Source: Candidatus Aminicenantota bacterium
Lineage (GTDB): Bacteria > Acidobacteriota > Aminicenantia > Aminicenantales > Saccharicenantaceae
Assembly: GCA_014360015.1 (NCBI GenBank)
Contig: JACIYJ010000001.1
Span: forward strand, 310,001 to 374,000
Length of the DNA stretch: 64,000 bases
Reading direction: 5' to 3'
How positions within the stretch are numbered: the first letter of the stretch is position 1; the number at the start of each line of letters is the position of its first letter. The position numbers were made by a program, and so were the translations under genes. The notes beneath the pieces were generated by a model. It ran no database searches and had not been told where the DNA came from. It saw only the letters and a program-made list of their open reading frames with translations. Below, piece by piece: positions 1 to 9,047 of this stretch.

Positions 1-1194
1 GGCGGGGGGACAGGGCTGGCTGGCGGCTGTGTCCCGGTTCATGGCGGCATTGTTCTTTCCATGCAGAGAATGAACAGGTTTCTGGAGCTCGACAGAAAAA
101 ATCAGTTAGCCGTGGTTGAAGCTGGCCTAACTCTGGGCGAGTTCATTCATTCGGTAGAAAAAGAAGGATTTTATTTTCCGCCCCATCCTGGTGATGAAGG
201 CGCTATGTTTGGCGGGATGATTGCTACAAATGCCGGCGGCAGCCGGGCAGTTAAATACGGTGTCATTCGCAATTACATCCGCGGTCTGGAAGTGGTTTTG
301 GTTGACGGTCAGGTCATCCATCCTGGCGGCAAGCTGATAAAAAACTCTACCGGCTACAATTTGCTAAATCTTTTTATCGGTTCTGAAGGCACACTCGGGA
401 TCATTACCAAAGCCATTGTCCAGGTAATGAGCCGGCCGACTTTTCTCCGGACCATGGTCATTCCGCTTAACAGCATTGAGCAGGCGATAGATAATGTCCC
501 TCTGATTTTTGAGAAGGGGATAGTACCGATGGCCGTAGAGTTTGTTGGCTTGGACGTCATTACTCTGACCGAACATCATTTAAATTTGAGCTGGCCTACT
601 CATCAGGGAGAAGTTCATCTTATGATCATCGTGGATTCGCCATCTGAAGATGACTTGAGCCGGATGACTGACCAGATAGCTGATGTGGTACTTGAAAACG
701 GAGCCATAGACGTTTTTGTGGCTGACACCCCCACCAAGCAGGACGAGGTGCTTAAAATTCGCTCTAATATTTATGAAGCCATCAAGAAAGAAACGGTGGA
801 TATTCTGGATATCTGCGTGCCCAGGTCAGAGATACCCGGGCATGTCAGAAAAATTCAGGAAGTGGCCCGGAAATATGGGCTGTGGCTACCGGCTTTTGGC
901 CACGCCGGGGATGGCAATATCCATACCCATCTGATGAAGGCTAAGTATGAAAACAGCCAGCTTGTTCCGGTGAATCTTGAAGAAATCAAGGATAAGCTGG
1001 AAGCAGCAAGAGAGGAATTAATAAGAGATGCGGCTTCGCGGGGCGGAGTAATCTCCGGAGAGCACGGTGTCGGCCTTTATAAGAAAAAATACTTGCCACT
1101 TTCTGTGGAAGCTACCCAAATAGAGCTGATGAAAAAAATAAAACAGTCCTTCGATCCGCTTGGCATCCTCAATCCCGGAAAAATCTTCGACTGA
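1..1194 (+). CDS. glcD: FAD-linked oxidase, GlcD/D-lactate dehydrogenase type (5' truncated by window edge)
   Basis: The reading frame is open from base 1. The first codons give GGGTGLAGGCVPVHGG, the glycine-rich FAD pyrophosphate-binding segment of the PCMH/FAD_binding_4 fold, so the ATG at 61 is internal and the true start lies outside the window. Further signs of the family are GGMIATNAGGSRAVKYG, STGYNLLNLFIGSEGTLGI, and near the end the FAD-oxidase C-terminal motifs FGHAGDGNIHTH and SGEHGVGLYKKKYL. The C-terminus LMKKIKQSFDPLGILNPGK is typical. Members oxidise glycolate or D-lactate to glyoxylate or pyruvate, often as a GlcDEF complex or with a separate Fe-S partner; no partner gene is visible downstream. 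Substrate cannot be chosen between glycolate and D-2-hydroxyacids. The family assignment is secure; the gene symbol is a convenience. Confidence 0.9.
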   Translation, partial: GGGTGLAGGCVPVHGGIVLSMQRMNRFLELDRKNQLAVVEAGLTLGEFIHSVEKEGFYFPPHPGDEGAMFGGMIATNAGGSRAVKYGVIRNYIRGLEVVLVDGQVIHPGGKLIKNSTGYNLLNLFIGSEGTLGIITKAIVQVMSRPTFLRTMVIPLNSIEQAIDNVPLIFEKGIVPMAVEFVGLDVITLTEHHLNLSWPTHQGEVHLMIIVDSPSEDDLSRMTDQIADVVLENGAIDVFVADTPTKQDEVLKIRSNIYEAIKKETVDILDICVPRSEIPGHVRKIQEVARKYGLWLPAFGHAGDGNIHTHLMKAKYENSQLVPVNLEEIKDKLEAAREELIRDAASRGGVISGEHGVGLYKKKYLPLSVEATQIELMKKIKQSFDPLGILNPGKIFD

Positions 1195-1350
1195 ATCTTT
1201 ATGAACGATATCCGGATAGATAGCCACTCTCGTTATACAATAATCTAAAGTCATTCATTTTCTTAAGGTAGCGCCCATCTTTAATATTTACCTGAGGGAT
1301 AGTCTCTATTGTTGCATAATGAAAAGAAAAAATAAAAAGAAAAAAAATCC

Positions 1351-1379
1351 TTGACAGGGCTCCATTTCTGGATTAGTAT
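1351..1379 (+). promoter_or_regulatory. sigma70-type promoter for the tetR gene
   Basis: A perfect -35 TTGACA (1351-1356) is followed by a 17-base spacer and TAGTAT (1374-1379), a 5/6 match to the -10 consensus. Transcription would begin near 1386. A box TTTGGTCGAAA (1408-1418) lies just downstream of the predicted start, and a close copy lies at the next promoter. Confidence 0.7.
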
Positions 1380-1440
1380 TAGATTTAGATTTAGAATAAA
1401 AAACTAATTTGGTCGAAATACGTAATAAGGTTGTCTGAAT

Positions 1441-2016
1441 ATGGATAAAAAGAAAAGAACAATCATAATCAATGCAGCTCGAGGGTTATTTGCCAGGTTT
1501 GGTTTTTTTAAAACGACTGTTGATGAAATTGCCAGGGCGGCTCGAATAGGCAAGGCGACTATCTATTATTATTTCAATGGGAAGGAAGATGTTTTTAAGG
1601 AAGTAGTAGAGGAAGAAAGGAGAATCATTACAGAAAAAATTAAAGAGGTAATTGAAAAAGAAGAAACTCCTCCCCAAAAATTAAGAGCCTTTTTTCAAAA
1701 AAGGTTAGAGTGTTTGAATGAACTATCGAACATGTATGCTATCTTAAAGGATGAAGCGCTGGCTCATTATAATTTTATCGAAAAAACCAGACAAAAATAT
1801 TTAAATTGGGAAATCGAGACTGTAAGTAATATCCTAAAAGAAGGTATAAATCAGGGCATTTTCGCCATAAAAGACTTGAAGGTGACTTCTTATGCCATTG
1901 TCTCTGCCCTAAAAGGTTTGGAATATGCATTGCCAGTGGAAGGACCTTTCCCTGATCTTAAGCAGAACCTCGATAATCTCATCGAAATACTTTTTAGTGG
2001 AATTTTAAAGAAATAA
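1441..2016 (+). CDS. TetR/AcrR-family transcriptional regulator
   Basis: This 191-residue protein has the N-terminal TetR helix-turn-helix at about residues 8-52 (AARGLFARFGFFKTTVDEIA, then KATIYYYFNGKEDVF), followed by an all-helical ligand/dimer domain. Length is normal for the family. It has its own strong promoter and heads a group with a patatin phospholipase and a radical SAM protein. TetR proteins commonly repress themselves and adjacent genes, and many in this setting sense fatty acyl molecules. That ligand is an inference from the lipase neighbour. Upstream spacing holds no strong Shine-Dalgarno, but the ATG is the only reasonable start for the HTH. Confidence 0.93.
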   Translation: MDKKKRTIIINAARGLFARFGFFKTTVDEIARAARIGKATIYYYFNGKEDVFKEVVEEERRIITEKIKEVIEKEETPPQKLRAFFQKRLECLNELSNMYAILKDEALAHYNFIEKTRQKYLNWEIETVSNILKEGINQGIFAIKDLKVTSYAIVSALKGLEYALPVEGPFPDLKQNLDNLIEILFSGILKK

Positions 2017-2053
2017 GAAAAGAAGAAAATAAGAAAATATGAAATATATTTTT

Positions 2054-2082
2054 TGGTCAAAATTGGAACAAAAAACTATAAT
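2054..2082 (+). promoter_or_regulatory. candidate promoter for the patatin-radical SAM genes, with operator-like box on the -35
   Basis: A perfect TATAAT (2077-2082) stands 17 bases after TGGTCA (2054-2059), which matches the -35 consensus at 4 of 6 positions. The -35 is embedded in TTTGGTCAAAA (2052-2062), nearly identical to TTTGGTCGAAA just downstream of the tetR promoter. A regulator bound here would block the -35. Use by the adjacent TetR protein is an inference. Confidence 0.5.
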
Positions 2083-2129
2083 AGTCGAATTATTCAAGAG
2101 AAAGATAAATTTCTCGAAAGGTAAGAAAT

Positions 2130-3107
2130 ATGAAGGATAGACGACCTAAAATAGGATTAGCTTTGGGTGCAGGTGGGGCCCGGGGCCTGGCCCATATTGG
2201 AGTTTTAAAAGCTTTCGAAAAATATCAGATTCCAGTGGATATAGTAACGGGCACCAGCATGGGCGCTCTGATTGGAGGTGCTTTTGCTTCAGGGATAGAC
2301 GCCAGAGCTATGGAAGAAATTGCCTTAAAAGCTGACCGCAAATTAGTGGCCAAGTTGTTTTTCCCGACGATCTCTTCCTCGGGCTTGGTAGATGGAGAAA
2401 AAATAAGAAATTTCTTAGAAAAAAACATCGGCAATAAGAATATTGAAAGCTTCGAGAGAAAATATGCCTGTGTGGCTACTGATATTCTTACCGGAGAGGA
2501 AATAGTCATCGACCGGGGCTCGGTTGTTGAAGCTATAAGAGCCAGTATTTCTATCCCAACTATTTTTACGCCTGTTGTCCTGGAAAATAGAATTTTAGTC
2601 GACGGTGGGATTGTAAATCCGGTTCCAGTGGATTTAGCCAGAAGAATGGGAGCGGATATTGTCATTGCTGTAAATGTGGTGCCCTTGAATTCTTCCTTGT
2701 CGGGCGGGAAAAAGAAAAAAAGCTATTTGGTCTATGACAGGATAAAAATATCGTTTCCTAACAATTTAGTGGATAAAGTAGAAAGCTTTTTCGCTTTCTC
2801 CAAAAATAATCAACTCTTTAAAAAAGAGGGGGAGGAAAAACTTTTTATTCCAAATTTTTTCAACATGACTGTATATACCCTGAACATTTTTGAAAGGCAG
2901 GTAATTAAGCTCAGATTAGAAAAAGACAGACCTGATTTCCTCCTTGAACCTGATACTACCAAAGTAACCATGATGGAGTTCTATAAAGGAAAAGAAGCCA
3001 TCCAGGCTGGAGAAGCTGCAGCCTTGAGATTGGCACCAAAGATAAAAAATTTATTGGGGGAGGCCAGGGATGTTTCAAAAATCAATGATCTTGAAGAGTC
3101 CTCTTAA
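2130..3107 (+). CDS. patatin-like phospholipase (RssA/YchK type)
   Basis: This 325-residue cytoplasmic or membrane-associated acyl hydrolase has the patatin oxyanion loop LGAGGARGLAHIG (residues 12-24), the nucleophile elbow GTSMG with Ser43, and the catalytic Asp158 in VDGG. Patatins use this Ser-Asp dyad to release fatty acids from phospholipids or acyl esters. No signal peptide is seen. The C-terminal third (from about residue 180) is less conserved. The gene follows tetR by 113 bases and has its own candidate promoter. Its last 38 bases overlap the radical SAM gene in another frame, which suggests translational coupling. The fold is certain; the substrate is unknown. Confidence 0.92.
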   Translation: MKDRRPKIGLALGAGGARGLAHIGVLKAFEKYQIPVDIVTGTSMGALIGGAFASGIDARAMEEIALKADRKLVAKLFFPTISSSGLVDGEKIRNFLEKNIGNKNIESFERKYACVATDILTGEEIVIDRGSVVEAIRASISIPTIFTPVVLENRILVDGGIVNPVPVDLARRMGADIVIAVNVVPLNSSLSGGKKKKSYLVYDRIKISFPNNLVDKVESFFAFSKNNQLFKKEGEEKLFIPNFFNMTVYTLNIFERQVIKLRLEKDRPDFLLEPDTTKVTMMEFYKGKEAIQAGEAAALRLAPKIKNLLGEARDVSKINDLEESS

Positions 3108-4518
3108 AGAGGCAACCAAGGTAATTCTTCTTAATAATCTTACCCGCAAAGCTGTTTTAAATATTGTTGAAAAAGAGGTTCACCGAAAATTCTTGAAAAG
3201 AGATAAACATAGATATCCGAGGAAGGTCCAGGAAGATAAGTTCTGCATGGTCAGGAGCATGTTGCGGTCAATTGATAGGGGATTAAAGACGGGTCTGATT
3301 TCAAAAGAAGTCTTTTCTCGATTTCTGCAATCCTTCGGCAGTATTTATATCAAAGAGAGTAAAAACGTAAAAAAATTTCAGGAACAATATGGCTTCAAGC
3401 CCCCCGGTTTCATAACCCTGAGTCCAACCAGGCTCTGCAACCTCCACTGTGAGGGCTGTTATGCTAACAGTTTCTCCACGGCCAGCGAAAGGCTGGATTA
3501 TGAAATAGTTACCCGCATCGTCAAGGAACAAAAGGAATTATGGGACTCTCATTTTACTGTAATTTCCGGCGGAGAGCCATTAGTCTATAAAAGTAATGGA
3601 AAAACCTTACTTGATCTGGCAAGAGAACATCAGGATACTTTTTTCCTGATGTTTACCAACGGCACCCTTATTAATGAAGAAATGGCCAGGAAACTGGCTG
3701 AGGTTGGCAATATCACTCCAGCCATTTCTATTGAAGGGTTCGAAGAAGAAACAGATAAAAGGCGAGGCCAGGGCGTTCATCAAAAAATACTAAAAGCCTT
3801 TGAGTATTTGAGAAAATATGGTGTTCCTTTTGGTGTTTCCATAACTGCCACCAGGTATAATGCCGAGGTTATTATGAGTGATGAGTTTATTGACTATTAT
3901 TTTAACCAGCAGGGAGCTCTTTATGGCTGGATTTTCCAGTATATGCCCATCGGCCGTGATTTTAGCCTCGAGCTGATGGTGACGCCCGAACAGCGACTTC
4001 AAATGTATCTGAAGACCTGGGAGCTCATCAGGGAAAAAAATTTGTTTCTGGCTGATTTCTGGAATTGTGGGGCAGTGAGCAATGGTTGTATCTCAGGAGG
4101 CAGGCAGGGCGGTTATATTTATATCGACTGGAATGGTAACGTTATGCCGTGTGTATTTAATCCCTATAAGGTTCATAATATTATTGAGGTTTATAAGCAG
4201 GGTGGCAACTTGAATACAGTAATCTTTTCATCTTTTTTTAATGGAATTAGGGAGTGGATAGAAGAGTATGCGCTGAAGGGGCCGGCTGAAGCTATGGGTA
4301 ATATAATCGTACCCTGCGCTATAAAAGATCATTTTGATGTAATGTACGAGCTTATCAGAAGGACCCAAGCCCAACCGGCAGATGAGGCAGCTGCCCAAGC
4401 CTTACAGGATAGGGGATACTATGAAGGGTTAGTTCAATATGGGAAAAAAGTTAAATTAATCACAGATGAAATCTGGCAAAAAGAATATCTGGAGCCTGAA
4501 AAAAGAAGGCCTTCTTAA
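3070..4518 (+). CDS. radical SAM protein with SPASM-like C-terminal cysteines, coupled to patatin
   Basis: This 482-residue protein has the CxxxCxxC cluster motif CNLHCEGC (Cys123, 127, 130), which binds a SAM-cleaving [4Fe-4S] cluster, and an SGGEP motif about 40 residues later. A second set of cysteines (CGAVSNGC, then MPCVFNP) resembles an auxiliary-cluster SPASM/twitch region. About 110 residues, mostly helical and basic, precede the core. The start at 3070 is supported by a GGGGGAGG ribosome-binding site at 3056-3063 lying inside the patatin gene. Its tight coupling to a phospholipase under a TetR gene suggests a lipid substrate. Membrane-spanning-lipid synthases are one radical SAM group that could fit, but I cannot show membership from sequence reading alone. 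Confidence 0.85.
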   Translation: MFQKSMILKSPLKEATKVILLNNLTRKAVLNIVEKEVHRKFLKRDKHRYPRKVQEDKFCMVRSMLRSIDRGLKTGLISKEVFSRFLQSFGSIYIKESKNVKKFQEQYGFKPPGFITLSPTRLCNLHCEGCYANSFSTASERLDYEIVTRIVKEQKELWDSHFTVISGGEPLVYKSNGKTLLDLAREHQDTFFLMFTNGTLINEEMARKLAEVGNITPAISIEGFEEETDKRRGQGVHQKILKAFEYLRKYGVPFGVSITATRYNAEVIMSDEFIDYYFNQQGALYGWIFQYMPIGRDFSLELMVTPEQRLQMYLKTWELIREKNLFLADFWNCGAVSNGCISGGRQGGYIYIDWNGNVMPCVFNPYKVHNIIEVYKQGGNLNTVIFSSFFNGIREWIEEYALKGPAEAMGNIIVPCAIKDHFDVMYELIRRTQAQPADEAAAQALQDRGYYEGLVQYGKKVKLITDEIWQKEYLEPEKRRPS

Positions 4519-4812
4519 ATATCTTTTAAAATTGAATATTGCTCTGTTTGTCATAGAGCATAAAAACTGTCAAAAAAGGCATAAAGTTTCAGAAATGAAT
4601 AAAAACCGCATTGGTCGAGATAATTCAGGGGCAATTTTAAAGAAGGATTGCAGCTATAAATTTTTCGTAAATCTATCAACAAAAGAACAGTTGCTTAGCT
4701 GTCCTCATGAGATTTTCTCGAAAAATTTCAATTGCAAAAGAGCCCGGTTTAGGTTAAATAAAATCTGTAAATAATTTTAAGGGGAAGAATATAATTTTAG
4801 GGAGAGGTATGC

Positions 4813-5199
4813 ATGGAATTTGAAAGAATCACCGAAATCTTTGTCATCCTGGAAAATAAGCCTTCGGTCCTGGGAGAGTTGTTAAATCAGCTGGCAGAAA
4901 ACGAGATCAACGTTGAAGCCATTGGAGTTTTTCAGGACACAGCCAAACTTTATGTTCATAACCTTAATAAGGCAGTGAAAGTTCTTAACAAACTCAACTA
5001 CACCACTGAACTCCGGGATGTGCTTCTGGTTCATCTGGAGAACAGGCCCGGTGCCCTGGCTGAAGTCACTACTAAAATAGGGGATGAGGGAATTAACATT
5101 GAATATTGCTATGGAACACTGAGCCGGAAAGGGGATATGGTTTCAGTCATCCTGGATGTTTCTAACATCGAGCGGGCCATCAAGGTGTTGCAATCTTGA
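4813..5199 (+). CDS. tandem ACT-domain protein
   Basis: This 128-residue protein is made of two ACT domains. The first (about residues 6-60) begins EIFVILENKPSVLGELLNQL and the second (about 68-125) begins VLLVHLENRPGALAEVTTKI. The NKPG/NRPG turn marks the amino-acid binding site of the fold. Stand-alone double-ACT proteins are thought to sense amino acids, but no target is indicated here. The start is supported by GGGAGAGG a few bases upstream (4800-4807). The 294 bases before it, after the radical SAM gene, hold no convincing gene. Confidence 0.85.
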   Translation: MEFERITEIFVILENKPSVLGELLNQLAENEINVEAIGVFQDTAKLYVHNLNKAVKVLNKLNYTTELRDVLLVHLENRPGALAEVTTKIGDEGINIEYCYGTLSRKGDMVSVILDVSNIERAIKVLQS

Positions 5200-5280
5200 A
5201 AGAATTATTACTCAAGTCCTTCCGGGCTATTTACCAGACTTAATCTTTCAGCTAAAATTTAATGGACAGGAGGAGAGAAG

Positions 5281-5970
5281 ATGTTCTATTTCGATTATAC
5301 CTTCTGGCTGCTGATACCAGCCCTTATTTTTGCTCTTTATGCTCAGAGCAAAGTTAAATCGACCTATGCTCACTTCAGCCGCCTTGCTTCTTCTTCCCGA
5401 ATGACGGCGGCCGAAGCGGTTGAAGAGATTCTGAAATATAGTCCGGCCAGCAATGTTCGGGTGGAAAGAGTTCCCGGACATCTGACCGACCACTATGACC
5501 CGAGAACAAGAGTTCTGAGACTTTCTGAAAGTGTCTATGATAGCCCATCTATTGCGGCTTTGGGTGTGGCTGCTCATGAAGCCGGGCATGCCATTCAGCA
5601 CGCCCAGGGATATGCTTTCCTGGTCCTGCGCAATGCTATTTACCCGATTGCCAGCCTGGGATCAAACTTGGCCTTTCCACTGTTTTTCTTTGGCCTGATT
5701 TTTAGCCGCAGCGGTGCTAACATCCTGATGGATATAGGAATTCTGCTGTTTACTGGAGCTGTAGCTTTTACTGTCATTACCCTGCCGGTGGAATTTGATG
5801 CTTCCAGACGGGCCCTGGCCATCCTGAGAGAAAGAGGCTTCCTGAATGCCAAAGAGCTCGAAGGAGCCAGAAAGGTTCTGCAGGCAGCCGCTTTAACCTA
5901 TGTGGCGGCCACGGCTATGGCGGCTATCCAGCTTTTGCGGATGATTTTAATCCGACAATCCAGAGATTAG
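5281..5970 (+). CDS. membrane zinc metallopeptidase, YugP family
   Basis: This 229-residue protein opens with a membrane segment (FWLLIPALIFALYAQ). The zinc motif HEAGH sits at residues 99-103, followed by IQHAQGY, and two more membrane segments flank about residues 117-165. The end repeats the family pattern VEFDASRRAL...AALTYVAA. Length and layout match the YugP/neutral zinc metallopeptidase family, whose physiological substrates are not established. The start follows a strong AGGAGGAGAG. It is a single gene with 80 bases upstream and no evident operon partner. Confidence 0.93.
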   Translation: MFYFDYTFWLLIPALIFALYAQSKVKSTYAHFSRLASSSRMTAAEAVEEILKYSPASNVRVERVPGHLTDHYDPRTRVLRLSESVYDSPSIAALGVAAHEAGHAIQHAQGYAFLVLRNAIYPIASLGSNLAFPLFFFGLIFSRSGANILMDIGILLFTGAVAFTVITLPVEFDASRRALAILRERGFLNAKELEGARKVLQAAALTYVAATAMAAIQLLRMILIRQSRD

Positions 5971-6200
5971 ATAACAACAAATATCGGACGGGTTTATCTT
6001 TCGAATTATAGATCAAAGCCAGTCTCTATAGTAACGAATTCAATCAGTTTCTCTGTTTTTTTCAGTTTAGATTCAAAATACCCAGCAGAAAATCTATGAA
6101 CTAATTCTTCTAAAAGTCTTAATTTGACAACATCTTTTAAATTTTCTTTTTTATTTTCCCCATAGTTAGTTCCATAAAATAAAAAATATTTTGTAATATA

Positions 6201-6229
6201 TTGACTTAAAAATATCAGAGTGGTACAAG
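6201..6229 (+). promoter_or_regulatory. promoter for the M14 peptidase gene
   Basis: TTGACT (6201-6206) is followed by a 17-base spacer and TACAAG (6224-6229), with an extended -10 TG at 6221-6222. It gives a leader of about 40 bases to the GTG start. Confidence 0.55.
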
Positions 6230-6273
6230 GATTTTTTGATGAAATTCTATATTGAAAAGAAGGAGGTGTTTTC

Positions 6274-8865
6274 GTGAACAGAACAAAAAAATTAGCTTTT
6301 CTGATTTTATTGTTTTTTGCCATTTATTCGGGCCTTTTAGCCCAGACTCCGCCTGATAAATTCCTCGGGCACAGGGTGGGTGAGGATCGTAAACTGGCTG
6401 ATTACAATCAAATTAAAGCCTACTTTGAATTGCTGGATAAAGAATCTCCCAAGCTGGCTGTGCTCAACATCGGGAAAACTACTCTCGGCAAAGATATGAT
6501 TATGGCGGTCATCACCGATGAAGAAAATATGAAGAATCTTGACCGCTACCGGGAAATTGCCAGGCGGCTAAAAGAAGCTCGTGGACTAAGTGAGGAGGAA
6601 GCCAGAAAGCTGGCCAAGGAAGGCAAAGCAATTTTACTTATTACCTGTAATATTCATTCCACAGAAATCGCTTCTTCTCAGATGGCTATGGAGCTGGCTT
6701 ATGACCTCATCACAGGCAAAGCCTTTTTCGATGTAAACCAGGCCCTGAAGAATGTCATCGTCCTTCTCTGCCCGTCCATCAATCCCGATGGTCAGCAGAT
6801 GGTGGTTGACTGGTATCGAAAATATGTCGGAACCAAATATGAAGGCAGTAACATGCCATGGCTGTATCATCCCTATGCCGGGCATGATAACAACCGCGAT
6901 TTCTTCATGTTTAACTTAGCTGAGACCAGGGCTGTGACGAAAGTGCTTTATCACGATTGGTTTCCGCAGATTCACATCGATGAGCATCAGATGGGCTCTA
7001 ACGGAGCCAGATTGTTTGTTCCGCCCTTTATGGACCCGCCACTGCCCAATATTCATCCATTACTCTGGAGAAGCGTTAATCTCTGCGGGGTGAATATGGC
7101 TTTTGACCTGCAGAAGCATGGCTACAAAGGTGTGGTTAATGGCCGCAGTTATACTGGCTGGTGGATCGGCGCCTGCGATGACACTTCTTGGTTGCACAAT
7201 GTTGTCGGCCTCCTGAGCGAAGCGGCTTCAGTCAGGGTAGCTTCTCCCATCTACATCGAACCAACTGAAGTCCCAAAAGATTATTACGAAAAACGCATGG
7301 ATTTTCTAGATCCCTGGCCTGGAGGCTGGTGGCGGCTGCGCGATATAGTTGATTATGAGTTGATCCTTTCCAAGAGTTTGGTAAAAACTGCCTGGCTCAA
7401 CAAAGAAGATTTCCTTTTCAATTCTTACCTGATGTCCAGGCAGAGTATAGAAGTAAGAGAAAAGAATCAACCCTATGCTTTTATCATTCCAAAGGATCAG
7501 CCTGACTATCTAACCACGCTCAAAATGATTGAGATTCTTCAGTTTGGCGGAGTTGAAGTCCATCAGGCTAAACAGGATTTTATTGCTGATGGCAAGTTTT
7601 ACCCGGCTGGCTCTTTTGTGGTGCTTTTGGCCCAGCCATATAAAGCCTATGCCTGGGCGCTTCTGGAAAAGCAGAAATACCCGGATTTAAGACAATATCC
7701 TGGCGGTCCTCCGGTTCCACCGTATGATAATGCTGGCTGGACGCTGCCGCTTCAGATGGGCGTTAAATGCGACCAAATAGAGAATGAGTTCTCAGTGCCC
7801 TTAGAAAAAGTGGAAAAGGTTGTCTATCCCAAAGCCGAAATCCCTGACTTTGCCTATTTTGTCCTTGACCCCCGTTATAATGCTTCTTATGGGATAGCCT
7901 TTGGTCTTCTTAAAAACAAAGCCGAACTCTGGCGAGCCAAAGCTGAAATTAAGGTTGATGGACTTCAGCTTCCAGCCGGTGCTTTCCTGATCAAAAATAC
8001 GGCGGAAAGCAAGAAAACCTTAGCTTCCCTTCTGGAAAAATGGCCTGTTCCGGTAAAAGGTCTGGCTGACATTTCGGCTATTGATAAAGCTTCTTTGAAA
8101 TTCCCGAGGATTGCCATCTATCAATCCTGGCGCGGGAATATGGATGAGGGCTGGACTCGTTATGTGCTGGATGATTTGGGCTTTAGCTATACAATATTAC
8201 ACAACAAGGATTTCAAGGGGACCAAGGAGAAAAAAGTCAACCTGAAAGCCAATTTTGACGTCATCATCTTTGCCAGCGAAAATCCTGAAGTAATTAAAAC
8301 CGGCCGTTTTTCCCGTCCGAATGAATTTGCCAGATTTATGACTCCAATGCCGCCCGAATATGAGGGAGGTATTGAGAAAGAAGGAGTCGATGCCCTGAAA
8401 GCTTTTGTGGAAGAAGGCGGAATTCTGGTTACTCTGAATCAGGCCAGTGAGCTGGCGATGAATGATCTGGGGGCCCCGGTCCGGAACGCTTTAAGTGGTG
8501 TTGACCGGACAAAGTTTTTCTGTCCGACCTCGATTCTCAGAATAAAGGTAGATAATACCACTCCACTCGGTTATGGATTTGGAGAAGAAGCAGCGGCTGT
8601 ATTTGCTCAGAGTCTGGCTTTTGATACATGGACGCCTCCAGTTGATTGGGACAGGAAAGTTGTCGCCTATTATCCGGAAGATGATATTCTGCTTAGTGGC
8701 TGGCTGCTTGGTGGGGATTATATTGCCAGGAAAGCTGCAGTGGTTGATGTCAAGCACGGAAAAGGTCACATTGCGCTTATCGGCATTAGGGCTCAGAATA
8801 GAGCTCAGAGCCATGGCACTTATAAATTCCTGCTGAACGCTCTCCTGTATCCAGAGGGAATGTGA
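6274..8865 (+). CDS. secreted M14-family zinc carboxypeptidase, large form
   Basis: An 863-residue exported peptidase. The start is GTG at 6274, set by the strong AAGGAGGTG at 6260-6268. A signal peptide covers residues 1-23 (KKLAFLILLFFAIYSGLLAQ). Zinc ligands are His128 and Glu131 in NIHSTE, then His in FPQIHIDEHQMG; NNRDFF supplies the substrate-binding Asn-Arg pair, and LLSEAAS the likely catalytic Glu region. The family removes C-terminal residues from peptides. The roughly 500 residues after the catalytic domain include a part resembling a class I glutamine amidotransferase-like fold (FVEEGGILVTLNQASELA), a layout common in long M14 proteins of environmental bacteria. It is likely periplasmic or extracellular, for peptide scavenging. 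It is monocistronic: a promoter lies upstream and a terminator 142 bases downstream. Confidence 0.93.
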   Translation: MNRTKKLAFLILLFFAIYSGLLAQTPPDKFLGHRVGEDRKLADYNQIKAYFELLDKESPKLAVLNIGKTTLGKDMIMAVITDEENMKNLDRYREIARRLKEARGLSEEEARKLAKEGKAILLITCNIHSTEIASSQMAMELAYDLITGKAFFDVNQALKNVIVLLCPSINPDGQQMVVDWYRKYVGTKYEGSNMPWLYHPYAGHDNNRDFFMFNLAETRAVTKVLYHDWFPQIHIDEHQMGSNGARLFVPPFMDPPLPNIHPLLWRSVNLCGVNMAFDLQKHGYKGVVNGRSYTGWWIGACDDTSWLHNVVGLLSEAASVRVASPIYIEPTEVPKDYYEKRMDFLDPWPGGWWRLRDIVDYELILSKSLVKTAWLNKEDFLFNSYLMSRQSIEVREKNQPYAFIIPKDQPDYLTTLKMIEILQFGGVEVHQAKQDFIADGKFYPAGSFVVLLAQPYKAYAWALLEKQKYPDLRQYPGGPPVPPYDNAGWTLPLQMGVKCDQIENEFSVPLEKVEKVVYPKAEIPDFAYFVLDPRYNASYGIAFGLLKNKAELWRAKAEIKVDGLQLPAGAFLIKNTAESKKTLASLLEKWPVPVKGLADISAIDKASLKFPRIAIYQSWRGNMDEGWTRYVLDDLGFSYTILHNKDFKGTKEKKVNLKANFDVIIFASENPEVIKTGRFSRPNEFARFMTPMPPEYEGGIEKEGVDALKAFVEEGGILVTLNQASELAMNDLGAPVRNALSGVDRTKFFCPTSILRIKVDNTTPLGYGFGEEAAAVFAQSLAFDTWTPPVDWDRKVVAYYPEDDILLSGWLLGGDYIARKAAVVDVKHGKGHIALIGIRAQNRAQSHGTYKFLLNALLYPEGM

Positions 8866-9007
8866 TTTTAAAAAAGTAAAAGGTCAAAAAAGAGATGAAA
8901 TTTAAAGGATATTAAAAGAGAGAAGATATCCAAAAATGCTGAAGTAGAGGGAGTTTTTAAACGGCGAATAACCTTAAAGAAAAGGTTAATTTTTCGGAGA
9001 TATTTTA

Positions 9008-9047
9008 ATGGCCAGTCGGGAAAAATTCCGGCTGGCCATGTTTTTTT
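9008..9047 (+). terminator. Rho-independent terminator
   Basis: A 12-pair stem, ATGGCCAGTCGG (9008-9019) with CCGGCTGGCCAT (9028-9039) and one T-G wobble, has an 8-base loop and is followed by GTTTTTTT. It lies downstream of the M14 gene. Confidence 0.85.

Noticed and set aside
4466-4774. 102-residue plus-strand frame after the radical SAM gene
   Set aside because: It starts inside the radical SAM gene, has no ribosome-binding site, and its Lys/Asn/Cys-rich composition fits translated AT-rich spacer.
6006-6323. 105-residue minus-strand frame with a protein-like C-terminal half
   Set aside because: It runs across the promoter, ribosome-binding site and signal-peptide start of the M14 gene. 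The second half (HRFSAGYFESKLKKTEKLIE) looks protein-like and might be a relic, but there is no start, family or support.
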